A stretch of DNA of 64,000 nt from Pseudomonas gingeri (GTDB taxonomy: Bacteria; Pseudomonadota; Gammaproteobacteria; Pseudomonadales; Pseudomonadaceae), in the NCBI RefSeq assembly GCF_013386115.1, contig NZ_JACAOR010000002.1, positions 121,881-185,880 on the forward strand. The letters are read 5' to 3'. The stretch's first letter is position 1; the number at the start of each line of letters is the position of its first letter. The translations under genes and the position numbers were made by a program. The notes under the pieces are model-generated. The model worked only from the letters and a program-made list of their open reading frames with translations. It ran no database searches and was not told the origin of the DNA. Positions 50,293-61,612 of the stretch are shown here, in pieces.

Positions 50293-51054
50293 TCAGGCTT
50301 TTTTGCTGGAAGCCTTGACGCTGCGCTGGCGCAGCGCTTCGAACAGGCACACACCGGTGGCCACGGAGACGTTCAGGCTGCTGACGCTGCCGGCCATCGG
50401 CAGTTTCACCAGGTAGTCGCAGTGCTCGCGGGTCAGGCGACGCATGCCCTTGCCTTCGGCGCCCATGATCAGGATCGTCGGGCCGGTCAGGTCCTGCTGG
50501 TACAGCTCCTGCTCGGCTTCGCCGGCGGTACCGACCACCCACAGGCCGCGCTGCTGGAGCTTTTCCAGGGTACGCGCCAGGTTGGTCACGGCCACCAGAG
50601 GAATCACTTCCGCGGCGCCACAGGCGACCTTGCGCACGGCCGGCGTCAGGGTCGCGGACTTGTCCTTCGGCACCACCACCGCCAGCGCACCCGCCGCATC
50701 GGCGGTACGCAGGCAGGCACCGAGGTTGTGCGGGTCGGTCACGCCATCGAGCACCAGGATCAGCGGTGCGCCCTCGGTGCGATCGAGCAGCTCGTCGAGC
50801 ATGGCTTCGCCCCAGACCTGGCTGGGGCTGACTTCCGCCACCACACCCTGGTGCACGCCTTCGACCCAGGCATCCATTTCGCGACGCTCGGCCTGGCCGA
50901 CGGAGACCTTGTTTTCGCCGGCCAGCTGCAACAGGCCCTGGACCCGCGGATCGCTGCGGCCTTCAGCCAGCCAGATCTGCTTGACCCGCTTGGGGTGATG
51001 ACGCAACAACGCCTCCACGGCATGCACGCCGTAGATTTTTTCCAACTGACTCAT
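50293..51054 (-). CDS. rlmB: 23S rRNA (guanosine-2'-O)-methyltransferase RlmB
   Basis: A 253-residue SPOUT (knotted) methyltransferase that methylates G2251 in the 23S peptidyl-transferase loop. An N-terminal substrate-binding domain (residues 1-75, MSQLEKIYGVHAVEALLR) precedes the catalytic domain with motif 1 DPHNLGACLRTADAAGA, motif 2 IMGAEGKGMRRLT and motif 3 VSSLNVSVATGVCLFEAL. The ATG overlaps the rnr stop by four bases, the usual rnr-rlmB coupling. Confidence 0.97.
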   Translation of the reverse strand: MSQLEKIYGVHAVEALLRHHPKRVKQIWLAEGRSDPRVQGLLQLAGENKVSVGQAERREMDAWVEGVHQGVVAEVSPSQVWGEAMLDELLDRTEGAPLILVLDGVTDPHNLGACLRTADAAGALAVVVPKDKSATLTPAVRKVACGAAEVIPLVAVTNLARTLEKLQQRGLWVVGTAGEAEQELYQQDLTGPTILIMGAEGKGMRRLTREHCDYLVKLPMAGSVSSLNVSVATGVCLFEALRQRSVKASSKKA

Positions 51055-53657
51055 GACTTGGCCTTGGGTTTGCGCGCCCCGCCGCTTTTCGCGGGACCGG
51101 TGCCCGCCTTGGGCGGACCTTTACGATGCTTGCTCGGCTTTTCCGGGGCCGCGCCGCGACCCGGCTTGCCATCGGCCTTGGCCTTGCCACCGTTTTTCGC
51201 CTCGGCCAGCAGTGCCTGCTTCATTTCGCGGCTCTTGCGCACTTCAGCGTTTTTCGCGGCGGCATCGCTTGGACGGTAGGCCTCGCTCGACTTCTTCTCG
51301 GCAGTGGTGCGACGCCCGGTCTTGACCGGCTCGGCGGCTTTTTCAACGGCCGCCGGCGCGCTGCCTTCAGCACCACGCTTCTTGCGACCGATCGGTGCGC
51401 TGAGGGTCTTCTCGGCCATCTCGAAGTCGATCTTGCGCTCGTCGAGATCGACGCGCATGACCTTCACTTCCACCGTGTCGCCGAGGCGGAAGCTGCGTCC
51501 GGTGCGCTCGCCCGCCAGGCGGTGATGCACAGGGTCGAAGTGGTAGTAGTCACCCGGCAAGGCGGTGACGTGCACCAGGCCCTCGACGTAGATATCGGTC
51601 AGCTCGACGAACAGGCCGAAACCGGTCACCGCGGTGACCACGCCCGGGAACGACTCGCCCACGCGATCCTTCATGAACTCGCACTTGAGCCAGTTCACCA
51701 CGTCGCGGGTGGCTTCGTCGGCACGCCGCTCACTCATCGAGCACTGTTCGCCCAATTGCTCGAGGATCGCCTCGTCGTACGGATAGATCCGCGCCTTCGG
51801 GATCGTCATCGCACCGGCACGCCGTACGTGCGGGGTGTCCTGCTTCGAGTGGATGACGCTGCGGATCGCCCGGTGCGTCAGCAGGTCCGGGTAACGGCGG
51901 ATCGGCGAGGTGAAGTGGGTATAGGCCTCGTAATTCAGGCCGAAGTGGCCCTGGTTGTCGGCGCTGTACACCGCCTGGCTCAGGGAACGCAGCATCACGG
52001 TCTGGATCAGGTGGAAGTCCGGACGGCTCTGGATGCTGGCCAGCAAGGCCTGGTAATCCTTCGGCGACGGCCCCTCCTTGCCCTTGTGCAGGGACAGGCC
52101 CAACTCACCGAGGAACGCCCGCAGTTTCTCCAGGCGCTCTGGCGGCGGACCGTCGTGCACCCGGTACAGGGCCGGAATTTCGTGTTTCTTGAGGAATTCG
52201 GCGGTGGCCACGTTGGCCGCCAGCATGCATTCCTCGATCAGCTTGTGGGCGTCGTTGCGAGTGGTCGGACGGATTTCGGCGATCTTGCGCTCGGAGCCGA
52301 AGATGATCCGGGTTTCCTGGGTTTCGAAATCGATCGCGCCACGGGTATGACGGGCCGCCAGCAGCACCTTGTACAAGGCGTACAGCTGCTTGAGGTCCGG
52401 GATCACTTCCGAGTACTCGCCGCGCAGCTTCTTCGCCTCGGTGGTCTTCGGCTGCTCCAGGATCGAGCTGACCTTGTTGTAGGTCAGACGGGCATGGGAG
52501 TGGATCACCGCTTCGTAGAACACGTAGTCGGTCATCTCGCCCTTTTTCGACATGGTCATTTCACAGACCATGGCCAGGCGATCGACATGCGGATTCAGCG
52601 AGCACAGGCCGTTGGACAACTCTTCCGGCAGCATCGGTACCACGCGCTCCGGGAAATACACCGAGTTGCCGCGCACCTGGGCTTCGGCATCCAGTGCCGA
52701 GCCGATCTTCACGTAGCTGGAAACGTCGGCAATCGCCACGTACAGCTTCCAGCCACCGGAGAACAGCCGCAGCTTGCCCGGGATCGCTTCGCAGTAGACC
52801 GCGTCGTCGAAGTCGCGGGCATCTTCGCCGTCGATGGTGACGAACGGCAGATGGCGCAGGTCGACCCGCTTCTCCTTGTCCTTCTCCTCGACGACCGGCT
52901 TGAGCTTGCTGGCCTCCTTGAGCACGGCCTCAGGCCAGACATGGGGAATATCGTAGGTGCGCAGGGCAACATCGATTTCCATGCCCGGCGCCATGTAGTT
53001 GCCCACGACTTCGACCACGTCGCCCTGGGGCTGGAAGCGCGGTGTCGGCCAGTGGGTGATCTTCACTTCAACGAACTGCCCGACGCGGGCATCGGCATTG
53101 CGGCCCGGCGTGACCAGCACTTCCTGCTGGATCTTCGGATTGTCGGCCACGACAAAACCGATACCGCCTTCCTCGAAGTAACGGCCGACGATGGTCTCGT
53201 GGGCACGGGACACCACTTCGACGATCACCCCTTCACGCCGACCACGCCGGTCCAGGCCGGAAACCCGTGCCAGGGCACGGTCGCCATCGAACACCAGGCG
53301 CATCTGCGCCGGGCTCATGAACAGGTCGTCGCTGCCGTCGTCCGGGATCAGGAAGCCGAAACCGTCACGATGGCCGGCGATGCGGCCGAGGATCAGGTCA
53401 AGCTTGTCCACCGGCGCGTAGGTGCCGCGGCGGGTGTAAATCAGCTGGGCATCGCGCTCCATGGCGCGAAGGCGGCGGCGCAGGGCCTCCAGCTGGTCTT
53501 CGGTGGTCAGACCAAACTCTTCCACCAACTGCTCGCGACTCGCCGGCGACCCGCGCTCGGAAAGGTGCGCCAGGATCAGCTCACGGCTAGGAATAGGGTT
53601 TTCGTATTTTTCCGCTTCACGAGCGGCCTCGGGATCGAGGGACTGCCAATCGGCCAT
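51051..53657 (-). CDS. rnr: Ribonuclease R
   Basis: An 868-residue processive 3'-5' exoribonuclease that degrades structured RNA. Domains in order: an N-terminal helix-turn-helix (about 20-85), cold-shock domains (about 90-240), the RNB catalytic domain with the Mg-binding DGEDARDFDDAVYCE (about 280), an S1 domain (ESFPGVVTAVTGFGLFVELTD, about 660) and a very basic Lys/Ala-rich tail (last 120 residues). The long tail is typical of Pseudomonas RNase R. It is upstream of rlmB. Confidence 0.97.
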   Translation of the reverse strand: MADWQSLDPEAAREAEKYENPIPSRELILAHLSERGSPASREQLVEEFGLTTEDQLEALRRRLRAMERDAQLIYTRRGTYAPVDKLDLILGRIAGHRDGFGFLIPDDGSDDLFMSPAQMRLVFDGDRALARVSGLDRRGRREGVIVEVVSRAHETIVGRYFEEGGIGFVVADNPKIQQEVLVTPGRNADARVGQFVEVKITHWPTPRFQPQGDVVEVVGNYMAPGMEIDVALRTYDIPHVWPEAVLKEASKLKPVVEEKDKEKRVDLRHLPFVTIDGEDARDFDDAVYCEAIPGKLRLFSGGWKLYVAIADVSSYVKIGSALDAEAQVRGNSVYFPERVVPMLPEELSNGLCSLNPHVDRLAMVCEMTMSKKGEMTDYVFYEAVIHSHARLTYNKVSSILEQPKTTEAKKLRGEYSEVIPDLKQLYALYKVLLAARHTRGAIDFETQETRIIFGSERKIAEIRPTTRNDAHKLIEECMLAANVATAEFLKKHEIPALYRVHDGPPPERLEKLRAFLGELGLSLHKGKEGPSPKDYQALLASIQSRPDFHLIQTVMLRSLSQAVYSADNQGHFGLNYEAYTHFTSPIRRYPDLLTHRAIRSVIHSKQDTPHVRRAGAMTIPKARIYPYDEAILEQLGEQCSMSERRADEATRDVVNWLKCEFMKDRVGESFPGVVTAVTGFGLFVELTDIYVEGLVHVTALPGDYYHFDPVHHRLAGERTGRSFRLGDTVEVKVMRVDLDERKIDFEMAEKTLSAPIGRKKRGAEGSAPAAVEKAAEPVKTGRRTTAEKKSSEAYRPSDAAAKNAEVRKSREMKQALLAEAKNGGKAKADGKPGRGAAPEKPSKHRKGPPKAGTGPAKSGGARKPKAKS

Positions 53658-53818
53658 TAGATAAATTTCACCTTGTCTATATGCGGGTTAGTTTGGCATA
53701 CGCGTATTGAAACGGGAAATTTCAGGCACGGATGACACCCGAAAACCCTTTTGTCGGCGGCTTCAGGCGCCGCTACAGACCATTCGCGATATTTTTTTCA
53801 CTTTTTCGATCACAGGGG

Positions 53819-53847
53819 TTTACAGTACAAGAGAGCCTCCGTATAGT
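53819..53847 (+). promoter_or_regulatory. Promoter of the first tRNA-Leu gene
   Basis: -35 TTTACA (53819-53824) and -10 TATAGT (53842-53847) with the ideal 17-base spacer. The tRNA starts 35 bases after the -10 box. Confidence 0.8.
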
Positions 53848-53881
53848 GCGCGCCATCGACGACGGAGACGTTATCGATGCT

Positions 53882-53968
53882 GCCCAGATGGTGAAATTGG
53901 TAGACACGCCAGCTTCAGGTGCTGGTGACCGCAAGGTCGTGGAAGTTCGAGTCTTCTTCTGGGCACCA
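53882..53968 (+). tRNA. tRNA-Leu (anticodon CAG), copy 1
   Basis: 87 bases including the encoded CCA. Acceptor stem GCCCAGA pairs with TCTGGGC. The anticodon arm CCAGC-TTCAGGT-GCTGG gives anticodon CAG, reading the frequent CUG codon. A long variable arm marks a class II tRNA, and the T arm contains GTTCGAGTC. Confidence 0.95.
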
Positions 53969-53999
53969 ATTCAAGACTTCAGAGATTCTGGAGTCCTCC

Positions 54000-54023
54000 A
54001 AAAACCCGCGAAAGCGGGTTTTT
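54000..54023 (+). terminator. Terminator of tRNA-Leu copy 1
   Basis: Ten-base perfect stem AAAAACCCGC / GCGGGTTTTT closed by a GAAA tetraloop. Confidence 0.92.
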
Positions 54024-54064
54024 GCGTTTCTGGCTTCCGCAACCCTTGAACACGCCAATTCCCC

Positions 54065-54147
54065 TGTGGGAGCCGGCTTGCCGGCGATGAGACCAGCAAG
54101 TCGCCCATCAATCTTGCAGACGTCATCACCGGCAAGCCGGCTCCCAT
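54065..54147. repeat. REPIN between the two tRNA-Leu genes
   Basis: TGTGGGAGCCGGCTTGCCGG at 54065 faces CACCGGCAAGCCGGCTCCCA ending near 54146. Confidence 0.88.
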
Positions 54148-54203
54148 CAAGACACCCTCCCCCCTTGCGCCCGATATTTGATTTATTAAAAGCAAAACAG
54201 GGG

Positions 54204-54232
54204 TTTACAGATCAAAACAGCCTCCGTATAGT
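54204..54232 (+). promoter_or_regulatory. Promoter of the second tRNA-Leu gene
   Basis: -35 TTTACA (54204-54209), 17-base spacer and -10 TATAGT (54227-54232), the same boxes as the first copy although the spacer and leader bases differ. Confidence 0.8.
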
Positions 54233-54266
54233 TCGCCACATCAACAGCGGCAACGCTGAAGATGCT

Positions 54267-54353
54267 GCCCAGATGGTGAAATTGGTAGACACGCCAGCTT
54301 CAGGTGCTGGTGACCGCAAGGTCGTGGAAGTTCGAGTCTTCTTCTGGGCACCA
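54267..54353 (+). tRNA. tRNA-Leu (anticodon CAG), copy 2
   Basis: Identical in sequence to copy 1, starting exactly 385 bases later, with CCA encoded. It raises the supply of the CUG-reading tRNA. Confidence 0.95.
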
Positions 54354-54384
54354 ATTCAAGACTTCAGAGATTCTGGAGTCCTCC

Positions 54385-54408
54385 AAAAACCCGCGAAAGC
54401 GGGTTTTT
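54385..54408 (+). terminator. Terminator of tRNA-Leu copy 2
   Basis: Same stem and GAAA tetraloop as the copy 1 terminator, shifted by 385 bases. Confidence 0.92.
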
Positions 54409-54447
54409 GCGTTTCTGACTTCCGCAATCCTTGAACACACCAGTCCC

Positions 54448-54531
54448 TGTGGGAGCCGGCTTGCCGGCGATAAGGCCGGCAAGTCTTGCATCGATCTTGC
54501 GGACGCCATCGCCGGCAAGCCGCCCCCTACA
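54448..54531. repeat. REPIN after the second tRNA-Leu gene
   Basis: TGTGGGAGCCGGCTTGCCGG at 54448 faces GCCGGCAAGCCGCCCCCTAC ending near 54531. It occupies the same position after tRNA copy 2 as the previous REPIN does after copy 1. Confidence 0.85.
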
Positions 54532-54567
54532 AGAATCCGAGTAACGGGACGCCCCCACACCGCCCGA

Positions 54568-56502
54568 TCAGGCCCGGAACTGCCCCAGACTCGCCTTGAG
54601 CTGCGCGGCCAGGCTGTCGAGCACCTTGCCGCTGGCCGTGGTTTCCACCACCGCCTGCGCCGCGCGCTCGGCCTGGGCATGAATCACCTCGACCCGTCCA
54701 CGCACCGCATGCGCGCCTTCGGCCTGCTGCGCCGCCGCCTGGGTCGCCAGGCCGATGGCCGCATGCACCTGCTCCACCGAGGCCTGAACCGTCTGCTGCA
54801 ATTTCACACTGTTGCGCAGCACCGCCAACCCTTCGTTCGCCTGCCGTCCGGCCTGGCCGATGGCCGCCACGGCCTCGCGGGCACCCTGCTGCAAGGCGCC
54901 GATATGCGCCTGGATATCTCCCGTGGAACTCTGGGTCTTGCTGGCCAGCGCCCGCACCTCATCCGCCACCACGGCAAACCCACGACCGGTTTCACCCGCC
55001 CGCGCCGCCTCGATGGCCGCATTCAACGCCAGCAGGTTGGTCTGTTCGGCAATCCCGTGGATCACCGTCAACACCACTTCGATCTGCTCGCTCTGCTGGG
55101 CCAGCCGCTCGATCACCTTGGAACCGGTATCGACCTGCACCGCCAGGGCCTCGATCAGACCGCCGACCTGGGCCGAGGTCCGGGTATTTTCATCAGTGGC
55201 CTGGCGAATATCGATCACCTGCTTGAGGGCCGCCTGCATCGCCTGGCTCTCCGACTGCGCCTCATCCGCCATGCGCTCCAGCGCCCGCAGGCTCTGCTCC
55301 ACTTCATCGCGCTGCAACTCGGCCGCCTTGTCGGCACCGGCGTTGCGCAAGCTCATGGCACCGATCTCGACACCGGTACGCTGGGCCACATCCCCCGCCT
55401 CACGGACGATGGGCTGCAGCTTGTCGACAAAACGATTGACCGCCGAGGCCATGTCGCCGATTTCATCATTGCTGTTGAGCTGGACCCGCTTGGTCAGGTC
55501 GCCCTCGCCCGCCGCCAGGTCATTGAGCGCCGCGATCAGCAGATGCAGTTTGCTCACCACTCGCCGCCCCAGCACCACCGCCAGCAACAGCAGCACGCCA
55601 AGACCGACCAGCGCCAGGCCCAGGCCGATGCGCCAGCGCAGGGTCTGCGCCGCATCCTGCACCGTACCGGTGGTGTTCACCTGCATTTGCGCAGCCGTCG
55701 ACTGTGCCGACTGCAGGCGCGCGCGCATGGCCGTCGAACTGTCGGCCGCGGCCCCCTGCAGGCTGTCACCCACCAGCTTGTCGCTGCTGGCAATCAGGGC
55801 CGAGAAACGCTGGTCCAGGGCTTTCAGGTCGGTTTCGACCGAGGCCGTCGAGACCCCCATCAGGACCTTGCCGATTTCCACGCCATTGGGATTGATCGAC
55901 GCCTCGAGGTAGTAGACCGACGGGTCGTTTTTCGCCGCGTTCAACACCTTGTCCAGCGCCCGCTCGCCCTGGCCCTTTTCCAGCAGGGCCTTGTTGATCG
56001 GGTTTTCCCGGTTCAGGTAGCGGGTCAGGTGCTCGCCATTGGCGTCGTCGTAGACCACGAACAACACGTTCGGATTGCGCTGGGCGCGGCGGGCGAATTC
56101 GGACAGGGTCGGCACGTCGCTGTCCCACATCGCCCGGGGAGCGACGGAGGCGAGCAATTGCGCCATATCGTTGGCGGAATCCTGCAGATCCTTCTCCAGC
56201 GTGGCGCGCAGTTGAACCTGCTCATCCTTCAATCGCGAGGACAAACCGCTGGTCAGGCGCTGACGCGTGCTGGAAGAAAGATTGTCGAGGCTCGACGTCA
56301 CTTCCTTGCCAGCCTGCTCCAGCTCGCCGGAGAGTTTCTGGCTATCGACACCCAGGCGACTGCCAAGATCGGCCTCGAGGGCAGTGACGGTGCTTCGGGT
56401 CAGGGCGACCGCTACCAGCACTTGCACCAAAAGGGCGATACCGAGCGTAACGAACACAGGCCGCAGTAAACGGCTTTGTAACAGTGAGAGAACGGCCGAC
56501 AC
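54568..56502 (-). CDS. Methyl-accepting chemotaxis protein
   Basis: A 644-residue membrane chemoreceptor. The first transmembrane helix (about 15-37, [18 protein letters not shown]) is followed by a roughly 250-residue periplasmic sensor with a [19 protein letters not shown] segment suggestive of a Cache-type fold; the second helix (about 300-325) leads to a HAMP domain ([26 protein letters not shown]) and the signalling coiled coil with the hairpin tip [21 protein letters not shown]. The ligand is unknown. The start is taken as GTG 56502, seven bases after GGAGGAG; the longer frame to 56544 lacks a ribosome binding site. Confidence 0.9.
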   Translation of the reverse strand: MSAVLSLLQSRLLRPVFVTLGIALLVQVLVAVALTRSTVTALEADLGSRLGVDSQKLSGELEQAGKEVTSSLDNLSSSTRQRLTSGLSSRLKDEQVQLRATLEKDLQDSANDMAQLLASVAPRAMWDSDVPTLSEFARRAQRNPNVLFVVYDDANGEHLTRYLNRENPINKALLEKGQGERALDKVLNAAKNDPSVYYLEASINPNGVEIGKVLMGVSTASVETDLKALDQRFSALIASSDKLVGDSLQGAAADSSTAMRARLQSAQSTAAQMQVNTTGTVQDAAQTLRWRIGLGLALVGLGVLLLLAVVLGRRVVSKLHLLIAALNDLAAGEGDLTKRVQLNSNDEIGDMASAVNRFVDKLQPIVREAGDVAQRTGVEIGAMSLRNAGADKAAELQRDEVEQSLRALERMADEAQSESQAMQAALKQVIDIRQATDENTRTSAQVGGLIEALAVQVDTGSKVIERLAQQSEQIEVVLTVIHGIAEQTNLLALNAAIEAARAGETGRGFAVVADEVRALASKTQSSTGDIQAHIGALQQGAREAVAAIGQAGRQANEGLAVLRNSVKLQQTVQASVEQVHAAIGLATQAAAQQAEGAHAVRGRVEVIHAQAERAAQAVVETTASGKVLDSLAAQLKASLGQFRA

Positions 56503-56597
56503 TGGAGACTCCTCCACTTTGGCGCCATTAATTTGATGGCACACTTTTTAGAAGATAATCACAGCAAGGGCCGTGCCGCACAACAGACATAAACGAC

Positions 56598-56621
56598 AAA
56601 GGGTCCCATAAGGGACCCTTT
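56598..56621 (-). terminator. Terminator after purA
   Basis: Ten-base perfect stem AAAGGGTCCC (56598-56607) / GGGACCCTTT (56612-56621) with an ATAA loop, 22 bases after the purA stop on the minus strand. Confidence 0.8.
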
Positions 56622-56642
56622 GTGATCTACATCAACGACTTA

Positions 56643-57989
<1,347 letters not shown>

Positions 57990-59177
57990 TCAAGAAGCCA
58001 GCGGCAATACTTGCCAAAGCCCGTTCTGCAGAATCAATTGCCGGTCGCAGTCCGCTTCACGGGCGGCGGCCAATGGCTGCCCAGGCAAGGCCTGGACGAC
58101 ACGCTGACCCTCACTGCGCAACCGGCAGACTTGCTGCCAGAGTGCCGCATCCGCGCTGTCAGGCATCCAGATACCGCCAGACGGTAGCTCGATCTCAGCA
58201 CGCCCCAGGGTCACCAGGGTTTTCAAATCGGTGGAAAAACCCGTCGCCGGGCGCGCGCGACCGAAGTCCGCGCCGATATCGTCGTAACGACCGCCCTGGG
58301 CGATGGCCTGGCCGACACCCGGGACAAACACCGCGAACACCACACCGGTGTGGTAGTGGTAGCCGCGCAACTCACCCAGGTCGAAGTACAACGGCAGGTC
58401 AGGGAAACGCACCGACAGCCGCTCGGCAATCGCCAGCAGGTCGTCCAGCGCCGCCGTGACCGGTGCCGGAGCCCCCGCCAGGCGCACGCGCGCGGCCGCC
58501 AGCACTTCACGACCGCCACACAGGTCGACCAGCGCGCGCAGCATCGCCGCGAGTTCGGCCGGCAGGCCTTCGGTCAGGTCGATCACTTCGTCGATGGCCT
58601 TGCGCTGCAGGGCATCGAACAGTTGTTGTTCCACTTCCCCGGACAGCCCGGCCGCACGGGCCAGGCCACGATAGATACCGACATGCCCGAGATCCATGTG
58701 GACATCCGGTACGTCGGCCAGTTGCAGCATCGCCAGCATCAGGCTGATGACTTCGACGTCACTGCTCGGACTGGCATCGCCGTACAACTCGGCACCCAAC
58801 TGGATCGGGCTGCGCGAGGACGACAGGGCCCGCGGCTGCGCATGCAGCACGCTGCCGGCGTAGCACAGGCGGCTCGGACCTTCGCGACGCAGGGTATGGG
58901 CGTCGATACGCGCCACCTGCGGCGTGATATCGGCACGGAAACCCATCTGCCGGCCCGACTGCGGGTCGATCACCTTGAAGGTACGCAGGTCCAGGTCCTG
59001 GCCCGCACCGGTCAGCAAGGACTCCAGGTACTCGATATGCGGGGTGACAACGAACTCATAGCCCCAGCTCTGGAACAGATCCAACACCTGGCGGCGCGCC
59101 ACTTCGATGCGCGCCGCTTCAGGCGGAAGTACTTCTTCGATGCCATCTGGCAGGAGCCAGCGGTCTACCGTTGCCAT
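57990..59177 (-). CDS. hisZ: ATP phosphoribosyltransferase regulatory subunit HisZ
   Basis: A 395-residue paralogue of histidyl-tRNA synthetase lacking the anticodon-binding domain; it partners the short-form HisG in the first step of histidine synthesis. The class II core motifs are recognisable ([43 protein letters not shown]). The position between hflC and purA is normal in Pseudomonas and away from other his genes. Confidence 0.95.
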   Translation of the reverse strand: MATVDRWLLPDGIEEVLPPEAARIEVARRQVLDLFQSWGYEFVVTPHIEYLESLLTGAGQDLDLRTFKVIDPQSGRQMGFRADITPQVARIDAHTLRREGPSRLCYAGSVLHAQPRALSSSRSPIQLGAELYGDASPSSDVEVISLMLAMLQLADVPDVHMDLGHVGIYRGLARAAGLSGEVEQQLFDALQRKAIDEVIDLTEGLPAELAAMLRALVDLCGGREVLAAARVRLAGAPAPVTAALDDLLAIAERLSVRFPDLPLYFDLGELRGYHYHTGVVFAVFVPGVGQAIAQGGRYDDIGADFGRARPATGFSTDLKTLVTLGRAEIELPSGGIWMPDSADAALWQQVCRLRSEGQRVVQALPGQPLAAAREADCDRQLILQNGLWQVLPLAS

Positions 59178-59370
59178 TACGCCTTTCCCCTATGATCCGG
59201 GCGGCAAGCCCACAGGCGAGCCTTGAGTGAAGCAGAAAATGGTTAACGCGCGCGCAAGAACGACGCGACGAACAGCCGAAAACCGGCTTCGCCTACCACT
59301 TTCCTCGAAAAACCTGTCGAGTCGATCAACTCGGTTTTGCCAGCCTGCCGGCTAATCAACCATGCAGACG
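59178..59370. other. Intergenic region upstream of hisZ
   Basis: Together with the hflC terminator this is the 300-base gap between hflC and hisZ. It should contain the hisZ-purA promoter. No gene or clear promoter boxes are seen. Confidence 0.4.
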
Positions 59371-59394
59371 CAAAAAAGCCGGGAATTTCCCGGC
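59371..59394 (-). terminator. Terminator after hflC
   Basis: Nine-base stem AGCCGGGAA / TTCCCGGCT (59377-59394), followed on the minus strand by TTTTTTG. It ends the hfq-hflX-hflK-hflC transcript. Confidence 0.88.
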
Positions 59395-59477
59395 TGCCGC
59401 ATCATACACACGTTTTCCGAAAGGATCACCCCGCCAGGCGTTTTAGCCGCCGGGCGGGTGTGTTGATGCGCTGTAGA

Positions 59478-60347
59478 TCAGGGCTTGGCTTTTTCCAGGT
59501 AATGGAAGAAGTCACTGCTCGGGTCCAGAACCAGCACGTCGCTCTTGTTCGCAAAGCTTTCGCGGTAGGCGCGCAGGCTGCGATAGAACGCATAGAACTC
59601 CTGGTCCTGGCCGTAGGCCTTGGAATAGATGGCAGCGGCCTGGGCATCACCGTCACCGCGAGCCTCTTCGGACTGGCGATAGGCTTCGGCCAGCAGCACG
59701 CGGCGCTGACGATCGGCGTCGGCACGAATGCCTTCGGCCAGCTCGTTACCCTTGGCGCGGTGCTCGCGAGCCTCACGCTCACGCTCGGTGCTCATGCGCT
59801 CGAACACGCTGCGGTTCACTTCCTTCGGCAGGTCGATGGCCTTGACCCGGACATCGATCACTTCGATCCCCAGCTCTTTCTCGGCCATCTTGTTCAGCGA
59901 GGAGGTGATATCCGCCATCAGCGCATCACGTTCACCGGACACCACTTCATGCAGGGTGCGCTTGCCGAACTGGTCACGCAGGCCCGATTCCAGGCGGCGC
60001 GAGAGGCGTTCGTCAGCGATCTGCTTGAGACCGGAAGTCGCGGTGTAGAAACGCTCGGCATCCTTGACCCGCCACTTGGCGTAGGCATCGACCATCACGG
60101 CTTTCTTTTCCAGCGTCAGGAAGCGCTGGGTCGGGGCATCCAGGGTCATCAGGCGGGCGTCGAACTTGCGCACCTGGTTGACGTAGGGAACCTTCACGTG
60201 AAGACCGGGCTGGACATCCGCCTGGACCACGCGACCGAATTGCAGCAGTACGGCCCGCTCGGTCTGCGACACGATGTAGAAGCAGTTCCAGCCGGCCAGG
60301 ACCACGACGACGCCAACGATCAGGGCGATCAGCGATTTATTGCTCAT
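59478..60347 (-). CDS. hflC: HflC, SPFH membrane protein (FtsH modulator)
   Basis: A 289-residue protein with one N-terminal transmembrane helix (about 5-25, LIALIVGVVVVLAGWNCFYI) and a periplasmic SPFH/band-7 domain (VVSQTERAVLLQFGRVV start). It forms a large cage with HflK around the FtsH protease and restrains its action on membrane substrates. The ATG overlaps the hflK stop by one base. Confidence 0.97.
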   Translation of the reverse strand: MSNKSLIALIVGVVVVLAGWNCFYIVSQTERAVLLQFGRVVQADVQPGLHVKVPYVNQVRKFDARLMTLDAPTQRFLTLEKKAVMVDAYAKWRVKDAERFYTATSGLKQIADERLSRRLESGLRDQFGKRTLHEVVSGERDALMADITSSLNKMAEKELGIEVIDVRVKAIDLPKEVNRSVFERMSTEREREAREHRAKGNELAEGIRADADRQRRVLLAEAYRQSEEARGDGDAQAAAIYSKAYGQDQEFYAFYRSLRAYRESFANKSDVLVLDPSSDFFHYLEKAKP

Positions 60348-61516
60348 CAGCGGCTCTCCCTTGTGCGCGTTTGCGGCAGGTCAGTGATATGCGGCACGAC
60401 ATCCGTGTTGCCGGAGGCTGCGGCCGAACCGGTTACTGGCGAATTACCGCCCGAACTATTCTGGATCATCTTGTCCAACGGCAGGTAGAGCAGGTTGCTC
60501 TGGCCGTTCTTGTTGCCGGTCACGAGCACCTTGCTGGTGTTGCTGAAGACTTCCTGCATGGTGTCCAGGTACAGACGCTGGCGGGTGACTTCAGGTGCCT
60601 TGCGGTACTCGGCGACCAACTTGGTAAAGCGGTCTGCCTCACCCTTGGCGCGGGAGATCACTTCGTCACGGTAGCCGTTGGCATCCTCGAGGATACGCTG
60701 GGCCTGACCACGGGCTTCCGGTACCACGCCGTTGGCATAACCCTCGGCCTGGTTGCGCGACCGCTGCTCGTCTTCACGGGCACGGATCACGTCATCGAAC
60801 GCTTCCTGGACTTCACGGGGCGCCGCGGCGCTCTGCACGTTCACCTGGGTCACGGTGATGCCGGTACGATAGGTATCGAGGAACCGCTGCAGGCGCTCTT
60901 TGATTTCGCTGGCCATCAGCTCACGACCTTCGGTCAGTACCTGGTCCATCGCGGTGGAACCCACCACGTGGCGCAGGGCACTGTCGGTGGCCTGTTGCAG
61001 GCTGATTTCCGGCTGGTCGACGTTCAGCACGAAGTCCTGCAGGTTGGTGATCTTGTACTGCACGGTCAGCGGCACTTCGACGATGTTCTCGTCTTCGGTC
61101 AGCATCTGCCCCTGCTTGGTGTAGGCACGCTCACGCGTGACGTTTTCCATGTACTTCTTGTCGATCGGCGGGAAATAGATATTCAGGCCCGGGCCGACAG
61201 TCTCGTAGTACTTGCCGAAGCGCAGCACCACGGCCTGCTCCTGCTCGTCCACGACATAGACCGCGCTGTACAGCCAGACAGCCGCCAGCACGACGAGACC
61301 GATGCCCAGCAGGCCGAAACCACCGCCCTTGCCGCTCGATCCACCACCGTCGTCACTGCGTTTCTTTCCGCCACCGAACAACCCGTTAAGGCTTTCCTGC
61401 AGCTTGCGGAAGGCCTCGTCGAGATCCGGTGGCCCCTTGCGGTCGCCGTTGTTACGACGCTTGCCACCCCAAGGATCCTGATTGTTCGAGTTGCCACCCG
61501 GCTCATTCCAAGCCAT
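60347..61516 (-). CDS. hflK: HflK, SPFH membrane protein (FtsH modulator)
   Basis: A 389-residue partner of HflC. The Gly/Asn-rich cytoplasmic N-terminus (MAWNEPGGNSNNQDPWGG) precedes one transmembrane helix (about 72-92, GLLGIGLVVLAAVWLYSAVYV) and an SPFH domain (VVDEQEQAVVLRFGKYY). The C-terminal tail is rich in Ser/Gly/Ala. The start ATG 61516 has GGAGAG just upstream; twelve further in-frame codons are not used. Confidence 0.97.
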   Translation of the reverse strand: MAWNEPGGNSNNQDPWGGKRRNNGDRKGPPDLDEAFRKLQESLNGLFGGGKKRSDDGGGSSGKGGGFGLLGIGLVVLAAVWLYSAVYVVDEQEQAVVLRFGKYYETVGPGLNIYFPPIDKKYMENVTRERAYTKQGQMLTEDENIVEVPLTVQYKITNLQDFVLNVDQPEISLQQATDSALRHVVGSTAMDQVLTEGRELMASEIKERLQRFLDTYRTGITVTQVNVQSAAAPREVQEAFDDVIRAREDEQRSRNQAEGYANGVVPEARGQAQRILEDANGYRDEVISRAKGEADRFTKLVAEYRKAPEVTRQRLYLDTMQEVFSNTSKVLVTGNKNGQSNLLYLPLDKMIQNSSGGNSPVTGSAAASGNTDVVPHITDLPQTRTRESR

Positions 61517-61612
61517 AGCGCTCTCCATCTGATAAAGCAAAGACGCACCCACGGCGCGCCGACCAATGCTACAGAATGCCTGCTACAGCGGCACAACCGC
61601 TTTGTCAGGCTT

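Noticed and set aside
51126..53660. 844-codon open frame on the plus strand opposite rnr
   Set aside because: Same cause; RNase R on the minus strand has all domains intact.
53882..54353. tRNA-Leu genes as an integration site for a genomic island
   Set aside because: No integrase gene or 3'-end direct repeat flanks the tRNAs; the second copy is a complete transcription unit, not an att duplication.
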